Origin: Byssothecium circinans | Taxonomy: Eukaryota > Ascomycota > Dothideomycetes > Pleosporales > Massarinaceae | Direction of reading: 5' to 3' | Length of the DNA stretch: 64,000 nucleotides | Assembly (NCBI GenBank): GCA_010015675.1 | Contig: ML976984.1 | Span: 869,534 to 933,533 of the forward strand | Shown here: positions 21,944 to 35,068 of the stretch, piece by piece | Layout: each line of letters begins with the position of its first letter | Position numbering within the stretch: position 1 is the stretch's first letter | The notes under the pieces: generated by a model | Told to the model about the DNA's origin: nothing | The model's input: the letters and a program-made list of their open reading frames with translations, nothing else | The model's database searches: none | Program-made: the position numbers and the translations under genes

Positions 21944-24053
21944 ATAGGAATAAATTTCATCTACTGCCTTAACGAGAAGGTAAGTGTGTTTCTTTGCCTC
22001 TGCTTCCTATGTCACGACCTGGTAACCCCGCTAGTCACTCGAATCGCTGGGCAGCAAGTTGTCACCTTTGAATCAGTCACCTGCCGAGGCTACACTAGAA
22101 ACCTTGGGAGCACGGACACCTCGCGCGCGGTTCTGGACGTACTATATGCACAACTAGCTTACTCTAGCTCGAACTCTTACTGAGATCTCAAGTCAGTAAA
22201 CTTCGTCAACCCCACCCTTCCGGCCCTTTCGCTATCACTTAAGCGGGCTCACATTTGCTTGTCATATCGACTTCTTCAGCACATAAGAGTCTTGTTACAC
22301 TCGACAAGCCAGAGTAAGGCTGAGTGCTACGTTTCCTAAGTTCCAGGCCAATCACACTCAGTAATACTTACAGGGCTTGTGCGCCGTGAAAGAGCCTTCC
22401 CTTCTGGAAGTGTCTTGCATAAGATGACAGAGGTGGACGCACTGTCTCAGAATGCTACGCTACGCTTTCCGACTCACTCAGTGCCACTTCGAACCATAGT
22501 CGAGACTAGACGGAAATCTGGTCGCACCTGTTCGAGCATGACCCTCTGCCAGATTCAAATTACGTACGGCGAAGCACAAAGACTCAGGAGTACGAGAATT
22601 CATTTTGCTACTCCACACTGCCGCTCGGAGTATGTTTGCTTAGCGGAAGCTAACCTGATTGGTGATCTGACGGAAACAGAAGGTGAATATTCAAAGTCGC
22701 TCACTGGTCGGACCACGGCAAAGTAATTTCTCTGCGCCCAGCAGATTAATCTATCCGGCAAATCCTTTCATCGTGCGCAGTTCGTAAATCGCGTTCGCTA
22801 AGCACGCCGTCGATCTTTGAACGGACGCTCCGACTATGAGGATGTTCGGCAGGCATATGATGCTCTCGTGGCCAAAGAAACAACACCACCCTAGCAGCCA
22901 CTTTGGCTTCCGTGCAAATCTCGGATAGAGCCCCTTGACGTACATCGCGACCAGGAAATTTGACCGTTCTCTTCATCAAAAGCCTAGTCCCGAGGCGTGA
23001 TCGGATGTTGAAGACCGGGCTGATGAGGGAGGCATCCTTCACCCTCCCTCCCATACATGAAGTAACCGCAAGAAGAAGCTCTCAAGCCGGACTGAAGCTT
23101 CACACCGTGATCGACAGCCCCGCGGCGTCTTCACGAGGTTTGGATAGCATCGTGACACCGCTGCAGAGGCTTCTTCGCCCGCTGGATGTAACTCAGCGAG
23201 CATGTGAGCACGCGCGCAGTTATGTCCACAAAAGGAAATTCCTAGGGCCATGTAGGTACGGTGCAGTGCGCTGCAAGGAATCTGGGTTCGTACCAGTCGC
23301 GAGCACTAAGCTACCCCGCAAAAAACTGTTGACCACAGCTATGGCGGCGGACTGTTGTCGCCGTAGAGGCAGGGGTAGTGCGGCGTTTGGACGCCATTTT
23401 CTGGGGTATAAACACACGTCTCAAACAGAGAGGTATTCACATGCCGCTACTTAGGCGCCGTGTGATTGCTTGACGGGTGTAGAGCACCTAGTCGAGCCGA
23501 CCCCTTGACTTTTGGCTGATTGAGCCTAGTCGCACCCTCTGATGGACTTCCAAATCCCCTTCATCTCGGAAGCACCGCCGTTCTTTACACAGCTGTCGAA
23601 TTACCGTCTTTGAACGTACGCGCCTGGTCTAGTCGACGTCGATAGCCTGGAATAAATTGAATGCTACCAAAGCCATGCAACGTTTGGGCCTGCCAACGGG
23701 TCATAGGCAGACTGCGGGTTCAGTAAGCCATATGACCACGTCTCTACGATCGTGGTGGGCAACATGGACTTTCTGCATCAGTCACCAGGCTTCCTGGTCT
23801 TCATGACCGGTGCCCGGGAATTTGTCTGATTGGTCTTTCCTGGTTTTCTGTTGTGACCACAACTGCCCGCCAAGGGTGAGCCAGCACGCGTTGTCACTGC
23901 CAAACGCTGGCATATGTATATAAGCCCGTGCTGTGAACCTTTCCCCTTACCCTCGCTCCCTTGCCATTGCCAACTCTGCCCTTCCTGTGCTCACTTCGGT
24001 CTGTTAATCCTGTACATACACCCAAACAATCAGACATCAGTACATCCCTTTCT
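21944..24053. other. Gene-poor stretch upstream of GH55 gene
   Basis: About 2.1 kb shows no coding gene I can support. The longer frames (for example 22379-22726 and 22960-23454 on plus) lack ATG starts and have random composition. The last ~150 bp hold the GH55 promoter. Confidence 0.5.
23917..23924 (+). promoter_or_regulatory. TATA box of the GH55 gene
   Basis: TATATAAG lies about 130 nt upstream of the predicted start-codon A at 24054, followed by a pyrimidine-rich leader (cctttccccttaccctcgct). Confidence 0.6.
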
Positions 24054-26622
24054 AGTAAGTATCACCAATCCTCGTACCCACCCTTGCATGAGGGCCATAT
24101 CCTAACAGAGTGCTGCTAACACACTCTCAGTGCGTCTTCTATCTCTCGTCTCCTGCCTTCTGGCAGTGGGCGCTCAGGCGGCCGTCCTGCGTAAGTGTTT
24201 CCATACTCAACATATGCGAGCATAAAGCTAACAACGATGCACAGCATCTCCACTCGAACATGATGCCGCGACTTCTGCCCCTCGAGCCCTACAGGACTCC
24301 AAGCTCGATGCCCGCGCGACCACCTACTGGTACGAGTCGATCCAGAAACAGGGCCGAGCTGCATTCAACGCCAACCCTTCAGGCTACAAGATATACCGCA
24401 ATGTCAAGGACTATGGTGCAAGGGGTATGTCGGAAGTATGAATAGGTGAAGATATCACAGATTGCTAACTTGCAACAGGTGATGGCGTAACGGACGATTC
24501 CGCGGCTATTAATGCTGCCATCGCCGACGGGAACCGCTGCGGTCCATGGGTCTGCGAATCAGCGACCGATTCTCCAGCCATCGTTTACTTTCCCAGCGGG
24601 ACCTACTTGATCAAGTCCAACCCTGTCATCATGTACTACATGACGCAGCTGATTGGAAATCCAAACGTTCGTCCCGTTCTCAAGATTGATGCTTCTCTCG
24701 ACGCACTCGCTGTCATTGAAGCTAGCCCCTACAACAACCAAAATGGTGCTCCTGGTTGGACTTCGACCAATGTCTTTGCTCGGCAGATTCGCAACTTTGA
24801 GATTGACCTGACTGCTAGGCCGGTTACCGCACGTGCAAACGGTATTCACTGGCCAGCCTCTCAAGCCACGTCTATCCAAAATGTCAAAGTCCGCATGACC
24901 CAGGCTGCGAACTCAGTCCACGAGGGAATCTTCGTCGAGAACGGTTCCGGCGGCCACATGGCTGACCTGGAGATTGAAGGTGGCCACTACGGTATGAACA
25001 TTGGCAACCAGCAATTCACGATGAAGAATATCAAAATCTCCAAGGCTGTTGTTGGCATCTACCAGATTTGGAACTGGGGTTGGCTATACCAGGGGCTTAC
25101 CATCAGCGACTGTACCACCGCCTTCTCCATGAACAACGTTAATCAGGAAAACGGAAATTTGCAAGTCGCCTCCGTCGTTATCATTGACAGCACGATCACG
25201 AATTGTCCTACCTTTGTCGACACTGTCTGGTCCAGGAATACCAGACAAACTGGTGCTGGCCAGCTCATCATCGAGAATGTGGTTCTCAACAATGTTCCGG
25301 TTGCGGTTAAGGGTGCTGGTGGTGCCACTGTGCTCTCGGGGGGGACAACAACCATCGCGGCTTGGGGTCAGGGTGTTAGGTATACCCCGAACGGTCCCGA
25401 AAAGTTCCAACGCCCAATCACACCGGTGAAACGTCCCACTGGTCTTTTAGATGGTACCAGGTACTATTCCAAGACAAAGCCTCAGTACCAGGACCTTGAT
25501 GTCGGCTCTTTCATTAGTGCTCGCACTTCGGGTGCCACGGGTAACGGTAACACCGATGATACCACGGCCCTGCAGAATGCCATCAACTCCGCAGTTTCCG
25601 GTAACAAAATCCTTTACATTGACGCGGGTGTCTACAAGGTCACAAACACCATCAAGATTCCTCCCGGCGCAAAGATTGTGGGCGAAGCTTATCCCGTCAT
25701 AATGGCCTCTGGTGGCCCTTGGTCCAGTAACACGAACCCGGTACCCGTCGTTCAAATCGGCACAGCCGGTCAAAGTGGCCACGTCGAGATGTCCGATCTC
25801 TTCATTGCTACGCAAGGCGCGACACCAGGTGCTGTCTTGATTGAATACAATTTGGCTACTGACCGTGGATCCGGCCTATGGGACGTCCACACGCGGATCG
25901 GCGGCGCAAAGGGCACCAATCTCCAGGTCGCGCAGTGTCCTCTCGGTTCAAGGAACAACGCATGCATGGCGGCTCACACCAATGTCCGCATCACCAAGTC
26001 GGGCACTGGCGCCTACTTAGAGAACAACTGGTTCTGGACCGCCGACCACGACCTTGACGACGCTAGGAGCACTCGTATTTCCGTCTACACTGGCCGCGGT
26101 CTCCTCGTCGAAGCGTCAAACGTCTGGCTATACGCCAACGGCGCCGAGCACCACGCCCTTTACCAATACCAATTCGCCAACGCTAAGGACGTCTTTGGCG
26201 GCTTCATCCAATCCGAGACACCGTACTGGCAACCTACTCCCGACGCGAAGACGCAGCCCTACCCCATCAACGCCTCCCTCAATGACCCCGACTACAACGC
26301 GCTCTGTCCCCCGGGCCACATCTGCGACGCCTTCGGCCTCCGCATCCTGAACTCGCAGAACATCCTACTCTATGGCGCCGGCTTCTACTCTTTCTTCAAG
26401 AGCGACGACGTCTCTTGCAGCAAAGATACGAATCCAGTACGTGACTGTCAGAACCAGATCGTCAGCATTGAGGGTGCGTCGACGAGTGGCATCTCGATCT
26501 ACGGCCTCAACGAGGTCGGTGCGCTGCAGATGATTACTATCGATAGGGTCGACAAGGCAAACTGGTCCGACGCTTTGAGCGGGTATGCCAACACCATAGG
26601 CCTTTTCACCTACAAGGTTTAA
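24054..26622 (+). CDS. Secreted exo-beta-1,3-glucanase, glycoside hydrolase family 55
   Basis: The model is join(24054..24054,24131..24190,24245..24424,24479..26622), 794 residues. The start codon is split: A at 24054, then a 76-nt intron (GTAAGT...CTCAG), then TG at 24131. Translation begins with a signal peptide (MRLLSLVSCLLAVGAQAAVL). GH55 enzymes have two linked right-handed beta-helix domains. Each opens with a pectate-lyase-3-like motif: KDYGARGDGVTDDSAAINAA (near residue 75) and SARTSGATGNGNTDDTTALQ (near 425). The two-domain length is standard. The enzyme releases glucose or short oligomers from beta-1,3-glucan of fungal walls or callose outside the cell. If the first intron is not used, only GTG would be available in frame. 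Confidence 0.9.
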
Positions 26623-27579
26623 AACCTTGCTCACTTTTCTCACCCATTCGTTTATCCTTGCCTTTCGCTCTCTCTTCCCTGGGCCAAGTAAAGGGAAAGG
26701 TGGAAGACGGCTTACCATTTCTTGACATGTATATATTTGTGGATATTGGGCTCCTTAGACGGCGAACTTGAGGTCTTTTTATACCCCCGTTTGTTTGTGT
26801 CTGGCTTTTTCTGGGCTGAAATCGCTGTGGTGAGGGTGCGGGGATGGCATTGATGAATGTTCGAATATGAAATATGGTATGCATGCATGATATGGATGTG
26901 GAAATATGGATTACCATCACTATCGATGAGGGGCGGGGATGCCTCTCTCGTTTTTTTCTTCGAGGGCTATTGCCAGGGAATTGAATGGATTTAGAAAGAG
27001 AAATAGATTGTTTCTCGTGCTTGATTGTGGTTTGAATATTATATGGTGTAATCATGTTGCGAGTTTGTCAGTCATAGGAATCTAGTTGTCACGTTTGGAT
27101 GTAAATCTGAAGTATTCAGGACTTGGATTCGGCAACGGCATTGTGTTGGTTGGTACTTGGTCAAGCTTTGCTTGACTTTGGACACAGACCTGTGCGCTTG
27201 AAAGAGAGCATGATGGGCAATGAAAGACAACGTCGTGCTCACTACTTCACGGAAGCTGATACGTTTCATGAACCTGATTGCATTTCTCTATCCATTGGGG
27301 GGAGGCTTCGTCAAAGGCCGATGGACTGAGGTAAGTAGATATCCGCCTCACCCCCTCTCTTATGACCTCTCCTTGCAAGATGCAGAAGCCTGATGATCGC
27401 ACCGACCCAAAACGCCGAAAATACGCAGTCTCGTCTCCCTCGCCTAGATCCAGATTCGAGGCCCCAAAAGCCGCCACAAAAGAAATCATGGGGAACTCAT
27501 GCTCGTCCTAACTTCCAAAGCCTTATACTTCACTGACCACCCAACGCAGCCCACCTCTCCACCCCCATCCCCAAAACCC
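26623..27579. other. Convergent 3' flanks, no gene
   Basis: Downstream of the GH55 stop I see A/T-rich 3' flank and short frames only; the right part is the 3' flank of the minus-strand gene at 27580. Confidence 0.55.
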
Positions 27580-28829
27580 TCACTCCCTAACCCAAAACCC
27601 CAAATCCTCCCACGTCTTCCCCCTCCTATGCACATCCCCCAGCGGAAAAATCCCCAACTTCTCCTGCTTCTTGACTTTCACCAACCTCCCACAGATGCGC
27701 TTCCGATTCGTACATGTATCGCAGCAGCGCTCCGTATCGCCACCTTCAGCGCTATACTTGGGCTTGAACGTGCCGGCGCTGTAGACGATATTGTTGATGC
27801 AGCGCTGGCCGTCGTTGCCCTGGGACGCGCGGTTGTACCAGGACTTGTATTTGGGGGCGCGGTCGGGGATGAGGTAGCTGGAGGCGAAGTGGGTTTCGAG
27901 GGCGCGGAGGGTGGAAGGGGGGAGAGAGGAGGCGTCTTGCCAGTAGCCTCGTTTGGACTTTTTGGTTTTGTCGGGTATCCAGAGGAGCTTTTGGAGGTGC
28001 GGGAGGGGGTTTTTGGCTAGGGGGCCGGTGAAAGAGGCGCTGCCACCGGGTTTGATGCCGCTGTTGGGGTTGGGGTTGGTGGTGGCGATGCGCCATTTGG
28101 GGCCTGCGGAGGGGGCTGCTGCCGGGGCCTTTTGCTTGCGAGGTAGGAGGGTTTGTGGGGCGGAGTCGGGGTTTGAGTGGGAGGATTTTCCGTCGTCAAT
28201 TTCGTCTTCAGCGTCGCTGGTGGCACTGGGTTCTTTCTTGATGTACGAGCCACGGGTAGGCTTGCCATATGATGCTGGGATTGGCGTTCCCTCGTCGACG
28301 AGGTCCTCGTCAAGGGGATTGATCGGGTTGTTGACCTTGGGACGCTTCTGCTCGGGCGACTCGTCAAACATGCCGTAGCCTGTACGTTTGGAGGGCGTAG
28401 GCACGGGCGCGATAGAACGATGCTTGTTGCCTCGAGGCGACTCTAGTGCTTAGGATTAGTACAAACTCTGGAAAGCGTTGGTAGACTTTCAACACACGAG
28501 AATACTTACCCGGTGGTACGATCACTTGAGATGAATGCGAAGGACCGTTGTGAGCAGCAGGTGGTGCATCGCTTGGAGCCCATTCACCCGTGGTGATGAG
28601 CTTGAGACTCTGCAAAACGATCATCTCCTGCTGTTTGCGGGAAGTGTGCTTGTTCCCTTAACGTTGGCATACGAAGTTAGTTTATCTCTTAGACCTAACT
28701 TGTATGCTGACACTTACACATGGTTGTCATGAGAGTTCCCAATTGCGCATCGGGAATGTTAGGAATGAACGATGGGTTGTTTGCTAAGATGGCAGCCTGG
28801 CTGATGGCCTCTTCTGGCATGTCTGCCAT
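27580..28829 (-). CDS. Hypothetical protein with C-terminal cysteine motif
   Basis: The model is complement(join(27580..28442,28510..28656,28718..28829)), 373 residues, introns of 67 and 61 nt, all in frame. Start MADMPEEAISQAAILANNPS, then PNIPDAQLGTLMTTM and KHTSRKQQEMIVLQSLKLIT, probably helical. The middle is disordered, with a likely nuclear signal (SPEQKRPKV) and basic/proline-rich blocks. The C-terminal ~120 residues look folded: PHLQKLLWIPDKTKKSKRGY, LETHFASSYLIPDRAPKYKS and a cysteine cluster GQRCINNIVYS...ERCCDTCTNRKRICGRL. The cluster could bind zinc but does not match Zn2Cys6 spacing. I do not recognise the family; a nuclear or chromatin-related role is only a guess. Confidence 0.78.
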
Positions 28830-29130
28830 GATGTCTTTTCTTATTTGGAGAGGTGTAAGAAAGGAAAGAAGTGTCTGTGAAGTGGCTGATGATTGGAGGA
28901 GCAGAGTGTCAGAGAAGAGTAGGAGGTGTCTAGTAGGAAGGGAATAAATAGTCAGAAGGGAGGGGCAGGCAGACAGCGGGCGAGGAAAGTGAAGGTGAGA
29001 GGATGTAAAAAAATTGCACTAAAGCGCTCTATTCCGCAGGCAAACGCAGTAGAAGTCAGAGGTGAAGTAGGACTGCAGCACTGATTGTATTTTAAACAGC
29101 CTCCCCACCTATCTAAGCTCACTCTCACCT
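28830..29130. other. Promoter of the cysteine-motif gene and 3' flank of the Dabb gene
   Basis: A 301-bp gap between two minus-strand genes. No additional frame is supported. Confidence 0.5.
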
Positions 29131-29595
29131 TCACCAACCCAGTCCATCCTGCTCGACAAAATCATACACAAACACCTGCTCCAAAAGTGGATCCGTTTCC
29201 TCCTTTGTCAGGTTAGTTAACCTGTCACCGCCCCTAACACATTTGAAAAAACGTACTTTCAGTTGATCATGCCCAGGATCCGCGTCGAACTGTTTCCTGG
29301 CTTCCTCACTCTGCCTCGTGCGTCAGTTCAATTTGTTCTAATTGGTTTATGGAAAACAGACGTTGAACTTGACAATAAACCCAGTATCCCAATCCGTCTC
29401 TCTCTTGACATTTGTCAGCTTCAGCGGCGTCTCAAGAGGCCTTCCACCTTTTGGCATTTCCAGTATCAAATCGGGATGCTCAGCATATAAGGCAAGGAAA
29501 GCTCGTGTGCGGTCGCCCTTTTGTAAGGTTGTTGTGGAAGGATGGAATTTGAAGCATGCAATGCGTGTGACGGGTTTTTCTGGAGAGGAAGCCAT
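29131..29595 (-). CDS. Stress-responsive A/B barrel (Dabb) domain protein
   Basis: The model is complement(join(29131..29202,29257..29310,29362..29595)), 119 residues, with two introns of 51 and 54 nt in phase 0. Start MASSPEKPVTRIACFKFHPS, followed by RAFLALYAEHPDLILEMPKG, GFIVKFNSEEARKQFDADPG and the final DPLLEQVFVYDFVEQDGLGW. This is a typical small Dabb (PF07876) dimeric alpha/beta barrel. The family is found in plants and fungi, often stress-induced; a few members are enzymes in polyketide or aldoxime metabolism, while most have no known activity. The length is complete. Confidence 0.88.
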
Positions 29596-30309
29596 GGTAG
29601 AGTTGAAACGGAGCGTGTATTTGTTGGGAGGGCGGCGAGTTGAGTGTATTTGTGATGCAGGCTGGATGGTAACACCCGGGCGGAGACCCGCGGAGAAGGA
29701 ATTGTGACAGACGCCAACTCGTTAGACTGGCATGCACGCTTTCTTTATTGGCAGTTCTCTAAATTTGTCTCGTGTACAACGAATATTAAGACGGGACTGG
29801 ATGCCGGGGCCTCTAGGAAATTTGACACTTTCCTAAACTTTGCGCAACTTCCTTTTCTTGGGCAACAGTCAGGTCACATGACAGTAAGTATTGATATATG
29901 CACACGCCGTTCAATGTATGTCCTTTTGAATTGGCTTCTGGCGTCTGCTTGGAAAGCCTCCTTGTATGTACACCTCGTGGAACTAACATAAAGCCGCCCA
30001 GTTGACATGTACCATAGAAAAGACCACGGAACCTCGGCGCCAGATCCCTCATTACGCATGGAGTCGGTAAAGACATAGATGCTGGGCAGAATGCTCACGA
30101 GCTGCCACCCTATGCTAAACAAAGTTGGAACTAGAATGGGTTGACAGACCCTTCTTGTGTCCGAAACGGAAGAAAACCACACATTTCACTGACCATCAAT
30201 GATTGGACAGACCACCCCTTTCACACGCTCAACAACGGACTTTTGTGTTGTAGCAACGGACTCGCAACGGTCTCTCTCTCCCACTCTCTCTCTACGGGTT
30301 GACAAGACC
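29596..30309. other. Intergenic, no gene
   Basis: Promoter of the Dabb gene and 3' flank of PRP4. Several near-repeats of caacggac occur around 30221-30265, without evident meaning. Confidence 0.5.
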
Positions 30310-32883
30310 CTATTTTCGCGAACTAACCACAGTAGGACGCTTAATCATAGGTGGTTTGACAAGACCACTCTTGACAGGCCTCATCGGCGTCATCGGTTTG
30401 ACAACGGACTGTTTCGGGGGCAGCTTCTGCTGAGGGAAGAACTTGTGCATAAGAGCGTCCTTCGGCTGGATACGCTTCTCCACATTAAGATGAAGGCAAG
30501 CTCCAAGTAGGTCTGTGAAATCGGTGAGTTCAGCCTTCGTAGGCGCTGTGGGGCCAATGTCACGGGCTGCGGCTTCATGGACGCGAGTTCGGAGATCGCG
30601 AGCAATCTTCCTTGGCTGTTGGATCTTGCGAACCGAGACCTGCTCAAAGTTAGCGGTATCCGTTTAGAGAGACATAGAGGGTGTACTTACATGGCCGTGT
30701 TCATCGACTTCCCTGCTGATGAACTGGAGAGGAGAGCCAGGTTCGAAATGCTCGAGAATATTCTCTACCTGGCCTTTCTTTAGAAACTTCTCTGTGGGCC
30801 AACCGAGACAATCCATAAAGGCTTTGACCATCTGATTGTTGGAACGTCCAGTGAAGAGAATTTTGCCCGTCCAAAGCTCGTATAGCGTGCATCCAATGGC
30901 CCACATGTCGATACCATGACCGACGTCCATTCCGAGAATGATTTCGGGAGCGCGGTAGAAGCGACTAACAAGATACTCAGTACGTTCCATAATGTCTCGC
31001 TTGTCAACAGCAGTTCCGAAATCGCAAAGCTTGATGGTCTTCCTATCGTGGGAGACTAGAATATTGTCAGGTTTTAAGTCGCAGTGAACTACGTGACAGT
31101 TTTGCAGATGCAAGAGACCGACAAACATCTGACGAGCATAGACTCGTACAGCCTGCATCGTAATGCCCTGGCTGCTGGTGTCTTCCTTCAGAAGATCTCG
31201 GAGATTCTTCGCCATGTGTTCGAAGATGCCACATAGATGTCCTTTGTGATCGAAGGTGCTGAGCAGTCGGACAATGTGACGCTTGTCATGCGGATCCGCT
31301 TCGTTGAGCTTGCGAACAAAGTCCATCTCCTTCTGACTCGCAGCCCTCATTAGATCGTTTCGGCGAATGATTTTGACAGCCACCAGCTTCAGGGACCCAT
31401 CGTCGTTGAGAGGAGCGTTGACATCTTCGGCTTGTGCAACATTGGCAAAGACACCCTTTCCAAGGAACGATATCATCCGATAACGACTATCATTAACAAG
31501 CTCATTCCTAATGATCTTGTAGTAGCCGTCAGGGTCGTCCCAGTTGTCAAGGAGCCTTCTGTCAAGCACGACGCCTTTACGACGGGTGCCTGGCTCTTCT
31601 TCTTCGTCCTCGTTGTCGCTGTCGAAGTTGAACATGTCGAATTCTTTGTCTTTCTTTTGCTTCTTGACAGGAGCGACTTTCTCCTCGGGCAGAGCGGAAA
31701 GCAGCTTGGGGTCCGTCTCATTATAGGCATTCGCGGAAATTTCTGCCTGCTGGGCTTTTTTAGCGGCACGTTCACGATCATCCAGCATATCCTTTGTCGG
31801 ATCATAATCAGCGGCGGACGGACTGTCTGCTGCTGGACTACCACCTTCGCCAGCGCCTCCTTGCTTATCGATCAACATGATGCCGGGAGAAGCAGGTGCG
31901 GAATCGAGGCTCAGCTGAGGAGAGGCTGGGATGGACAGAGAGCTCTCATTCGGCACAGCTGGTGACGCAGCGGCAGGAGTCGTGCCTTCAGAAGCATTAG
32001 CGAGGACGGCTTGTTGAAGAAGGCTATCCTTCGGGCTCTCCTTTGCCGCAGCTGCACGAATGGCGGCCCACCTCCGTCGCTTCTCCTCACGAGTCTCCTG
32101 CGGTGGAGCTTTCTCTCCAGCGGGCTCAACCTCGGCATTTGTCCTATGATACAGATTAGCGTCCCCGACGACATGAAGGTATGAACGAGCGTACATTTCG
32201 ACATCTTTAGACTCGCTCGCCAGCTCAGAGACGAGCGCGAGGTGTCCATCAGCTATATGCTCGTTGCGCAGTTGCTGTACTGGAAGGTCTCCAGAGCGAT
32301 GATCATCATGCCTTCCATTCTGACCACTCAAGTCCTCGCGAGGATAAGAAGCACTGGTATGGTTCTCTCGAGCATTGTTCGAGTTCGAGTGAAGAGTAGC
32401 CAAAATGTTGTCATGCTGGGATCGAGGAGCCCGGTCATCGTGCCTATTGCGATCAGTGTGCTGGCGCTTATCCGGTCTGTCGCCACGTGGCGGCGAGACT
32501 TTGCGCTTCTGCTGCGACCGCGACGAATTGATCCCGCCGTCGCGACCATACTCGTAGGGGCGGCGGTATGGAGACGGCGAGCGGGACTCGATGCGTCTAT
32601 GGCGGTACGGCGAGGGCGATCGAGAAACGCCGCGCCTGTGGTGATAGGGCGCTGGTGAACGCGGTGTGTTCCGATTGCGACGGTAGGGAGAGGGTGATCT
32701 CGAGGTATTGCGGAATGGAGGAGGTGAACGGCTCAAGCGGCGAGAAGCGCGATCTATTTTGTTGTAGCCGAAAGCCCTGTCCGAGCTGTTAATCTTGCGT
32801 CCGGTGGGGTGAACGTTGCTGATTGCCTTCTGCTTCGGTTCGAACACCTCGCCGTCGGATGGCGGGGTTGCGCGCGACGCCAT
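30310..32883 (-). CDS. PRP4: Serine/threonine kinase PRP4 of the spliceosome
   Basis: The model is complement(join(30310..30639,30691..32883)), 840 residues; the 51-nt intron lies between H and V of GHVSVRKIQ, phase 0. ATG at 32883 gives MASRATPPSDGEVFEPKQKA. Residues ~45-150 are an RS-type region with repeated SRSPSPYR. A disordered acidic section follows. The kinase domain runs from ~465: LGKGVFANV glycine loop near 472, VAVKII with the ATP lysine, HCDLKPDN catalytic loop near 597 (Prp4 kinases have HCD rather than HRD), LCDFGTAVD near 619 and TEYLVSRFYRAPEIILG. Prp4 phosphorylates spliceosomal proteins such as Prp1/Prp6 and is needed for activation of the tri-snRNP complex. The tail after the kinase is basic (KPPMIKRPTVVSSRK). 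Confidence 0.95.
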
Positions 32884-35035
32884 GCTTCTGTCCACCGCGT
32901 CGGAACCTCCTGTAAGCAGAAATTGGGCGTTTCCGTGTCAGCGAGCTTCTTTCAGTGGGGTTGGAGTGTCTTGCAACTGACTGTATGTCCCGAAGCGGAG
33001 TGGTGCCCCAACCTGCCAAACGTGGGCAGGCCGAGTAGGCAAGGGAGCACACAGGTAGTAGACAAGCGCGAGGCGCAAGAAGAGTTTATTGTGTGGTGGA
33101 GTTAGGAGCGTGTCGTGTGTGTTGGTGCGACGCGACGACGTCAAGAAGTGACGACGGCCAAACGAAGTTCTGATTATGACTAAGCCAGCCCAATTAGGCG
33201 GCCGGATCACGTGGAGCATCTGGGCCCGGCCACCCGACTCACCTCGAAACTACATATATAACAGTGCTAGGTATGGAAATATCAAACGAGCTTATTCTAC
33301 TACAGTGAAGCCAATGTCCCTCGAACTCAAGTTGCAAAGACGTCATTCAGTCGACCTGTCTCTCGCAACATCTGGAGGCATTCAACAGAAACCTAGAAGC
33401 TTCTCTTTCACTACTAGTAGAAGTAAAGAGCTGGAAGTCACGACGAGTATATGTCATCCGTCCAAACGAAGAAGCTCTTGCTGATCGGCATGAACTCCCG
33501 CGTTGTGCATGCGAAAGCAGCTGGCAATTGCGATTCTGAGTGAAGCTCGGTTTCGGCACAACTCTGTAGACTCAACAGCCATCACGTTTTGTTTGCCAAC
33601 CCTTCGAATTGCGAAGGTAGCATTCTGCGACTTTTTTCCTTACGTTCAAAATCTAGTCCCGGATTGAGACGTTCCAATAGTCGAATCCACTCACATGCTT
33701 GTACATAGTCACGTGGGATTATAAAGATACATGTATATAACGTTGTGTGAATAGAGGTTTTGAAGGTTAGGGTAATAGAATAGGCTACCACCTGATTCAA
33801 TTTCATCTTCATCACCTTTATTAACTTGCAGTTTTAGTAGAGATACATTGATGTACGCATGTGTGCGTTAATTCACTATCACGTGATTGTCTCTGCACTG
33901 ACTCGGGCCGATTCGGCCGCTATTCGGTTTTACCTTTCGAGCACTGACCACTGATCCAAGCGACCACGACTAGTGCAGAATCATGCGTTCACAGTAACAA
34001 AACGATCTCTCAAGTGTACTTACCGATCACGCGGTTGAAAGAATCCCCCGCACATAATACTCTCTCACCAAAGACCACCCACAATAACTAACACGTTAAT
34101 CATTTTCCTTTAACTTTTACAAAATATAGGATTGTAAAGCTAGGCCTGCTCTTTCATGCAGGAGTAGGAAGAGGTTAAAAGGGCTTCGTTGGGGGAAGGT
34201 AAACATGAGCTGAAGTTTTTCGGTGTGCGGCGAATTGTTTCAATCGCGTGCCGATGTTCGTCGCTAGCGAACTCCAACCCGGATCCGCATTCATGCAACC
34301 TCTATGCAGTCTAGTTTCCGGCATCGCCTGTTCTGGGCTCAAACGACGGATAAAGTATGTAGACCAACGTGTGAGTGTTGAGAGAACATTGAAGGGGGCC
34401 GCATTGCATACCAAAAGGTTGTGCCTTCCCTGTTTTCGCTGTCACTTTACCGCACATCTGTACGGTGCGAATGAGAATAATGCAACAGCACCAGGACACG
34501 ATCTGTAACGCTAAAGAAGCTCGAAACCTAAAATGTATCTTGAAACAATACCTTGGACCCATGCTTATATTTCCAAAGTATTTTGGGATGGATTTATATT
34601 TGTCAGCTTAGACGTGCATTCACTGACTGCAGCGGTTCGTGCCGGAGCAGAGAGTACGATACATTACGGATCAACCGGGCATTTTTAAGCCTTAACAGAT
34701 ACGCAAAAAAGGCAGACACCACGAATAATAGTAGTGGATACGATGAACGCGTTCAAGAATGATCTTCCAAACAAAACCGTTTGAAGATCTAACGGATTTC
34801 TAATCATTTCTAGTTTCCCGGGGAAATATCTGACTAGTATCCATGTCACTGTATCAGCCACTCAATTCGTGGATAATCGTATGATTGTTCGAAAAAGTGG
34901 TCTTATTATCCAACTGCATCGTAATGCGGTGAGGGTCTTCAATTGATTAAGGTTTGCCCAAAGGTGCTTTTAGTTGTGCATTCACTCCTCAACAGGAGCT
35001 CATGGCCGCCTTGCGCACACCGGTACATACCTACA

Positions 35036-35068
35036 ATAATAATAATAAGAAGAAGAAGAAGAAGAAGA
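35036..35068. repeat. Compound microsatellite (AAT)n(AAG)n
   Basis: A run of aataataataat is followed directly by aagaagaagaagaagaag, on the plus strand, in the gene-poor island. Confidence 0.85.

Noticed and set aside
30310..30420. Apparent frameshift at the C-terminus of PRP4
   Set aside because: I first misread a run of five C as six. With the correct count the exon reads straight through to KPPMIKRPTV and the stop at 30310.
31030..31095. HCD instead of HRD in the PRP4 catalytic loop
   Set aside because: This is the normal state of Prp4 family kinases, not a lesion.
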